From NCBI GenBank assembly GCA_019637115.1, contig JAHBWH010000028.1, positions 1 through 61,965 of the forward strand: a stretch of DNA of 61,965 nt, written 5' to 3'. Shown here one piece after another: positions 61,851-61,965 of this stretch. A program made the translations under genes and the position numbers. The first letter of the stretch is position 1; the number at the start of each line of letters is the position of its first letter. Origin of the DNA: Myxococcales bacterium (GTDB taxonomy: Bacteria > Myxococcota_A > Polyangia > Polyangiales > Houyiibacteriaceae). The notes below the pieces were generated by a model. That model was not told the origin of the DNA, searched no databases, and saw nothing but the letters and a program-made list of their open reading frames with translations.

Positions 61851-61892
61851 CTGGCGGCCGCCAGGGATTGGCGGCGGATCCGCCGCCAATCC
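61851..61892. repeat. Two adjacent perfect palindromes
   Basis: CTGGCGGCCGCCAG at 61851-61864 is a perfect 14-base palindrome. GGATTGGCGGCGGATC next to CGCCGCCAATCC (61865-61892) is a 28-base perfect palindrome centred on GGATCC. Its GGATCC-GCCGCCAATC half resembles the GGATCC-(A/G)CCAATC core of the REP-like arrays. Confidence 0.6.
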
Positions 61893-61965
61893 GCCAGGGT
61901 CATCGCGTCCAAGTGGTTGAGATCATTCGAGCGCGATCCCTGGAACGGAAGTTGATCCTGGCGAA

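Noticed and set aside
61560-61889. 109-codon minus-strand frame near the right edge
   Set aside because: It has a weakly protein-like middle part (NPVERGRRRAITELDVSRL), but no family match, an ATG inside a palindrome and no ribosome-binding site.

Overview
The window is very G+C-rich bacterial DNA with strong G/C preference at third codon positions. It carries many Asp/Pro/Ser-rich lipoproteins, a patatin-like lipase, a large transglutaminase/DUF2126 protein, Cys-rich secreted proteins and many solitary housekeeping genes. Together these suggest a myxobacterium-like organism (Polyangiales/Sandaracinaceae type). That placement is an inference from gene content and style, not from a database match. 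I found no rRNA, tRNA, phage or plasmid genes and no CRISPR-cas.

Layout. 0.1-10.3 kb: a minus-strand periplasmic nitrate reductase operon, in transcription order tetraheme lipoprotein, four-cluster ferredoxin, NrfD-type membrane protein, napD, napA, tetraheme NapB-like protein. Beside it lie a divergent porin, a YtfE/RIC-like di-iron protein and a Crp/Fnr regulator. There is no NapC, NapF, NapG or NapH. Quinol oxidation is probably done by the NrfC/NrfD-like pair, with the two tetraheme cytochromes carrying electrons to NapA. 10.5-26.6 kb: mostly single genes (lipoprotein esterase, gamma-glutamyltransferase, patatin, MbnH-like di-heme protein, transglutaminase-DUF2126, aspartate kinase, CehA-like metallohydrolase, galT-like). 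26.8-38.2 kb: a repeat-rich region around a REP-associated tyrosine transposase (RAYT), with about 22 copies of one GGATCCACCAATC-type repeat at four loci. It also holds a Cys-rich repeat lipoprotein, a second DUF2126 protein, an ABC exporter and a divergent iscA/iscS pair whose shared promoter region is filled with repeats. 39.4-47 kb: a MITE-like element, a duplicated dispersed repeat, a MerR regulator, msrA plus flavin reductase, an SDR and an L,D-transpeptidase with a repeat-expanded linker. 47.1-61.4 kb: dnaK, a broken small gene, a LysR regulator, two secreted proteins, hutU, gyrB and a LuxR-type regulator.

Most distinctive content. (1) The RAYT gene has inverted copies of its apparent cognate repeat on both sides, and larger arrays lie within 10 kb. 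(2) The Nap system is wired through NrfC/NrfD and two tetraheme cytochromes, one of them apparently a duplicated NapB. (3) Short tandem repeats (6, 10, 12, 13 and 60 bp) recur in promoters (iscS, hutU, dnaK) and inside genes (galT-like, L,D-transpeptidase). (4) A lipoprotein has five C-x3-C-x9-C-x3-C modules. (5) Two DUF2126 proteins lie 11 kb apart, only one of which has a transglutaminase domain.

Start codons were chosen by signal peptides, ribosome-binding sites and overlaps with upstream genes. GTG and TTG starts are frequent.
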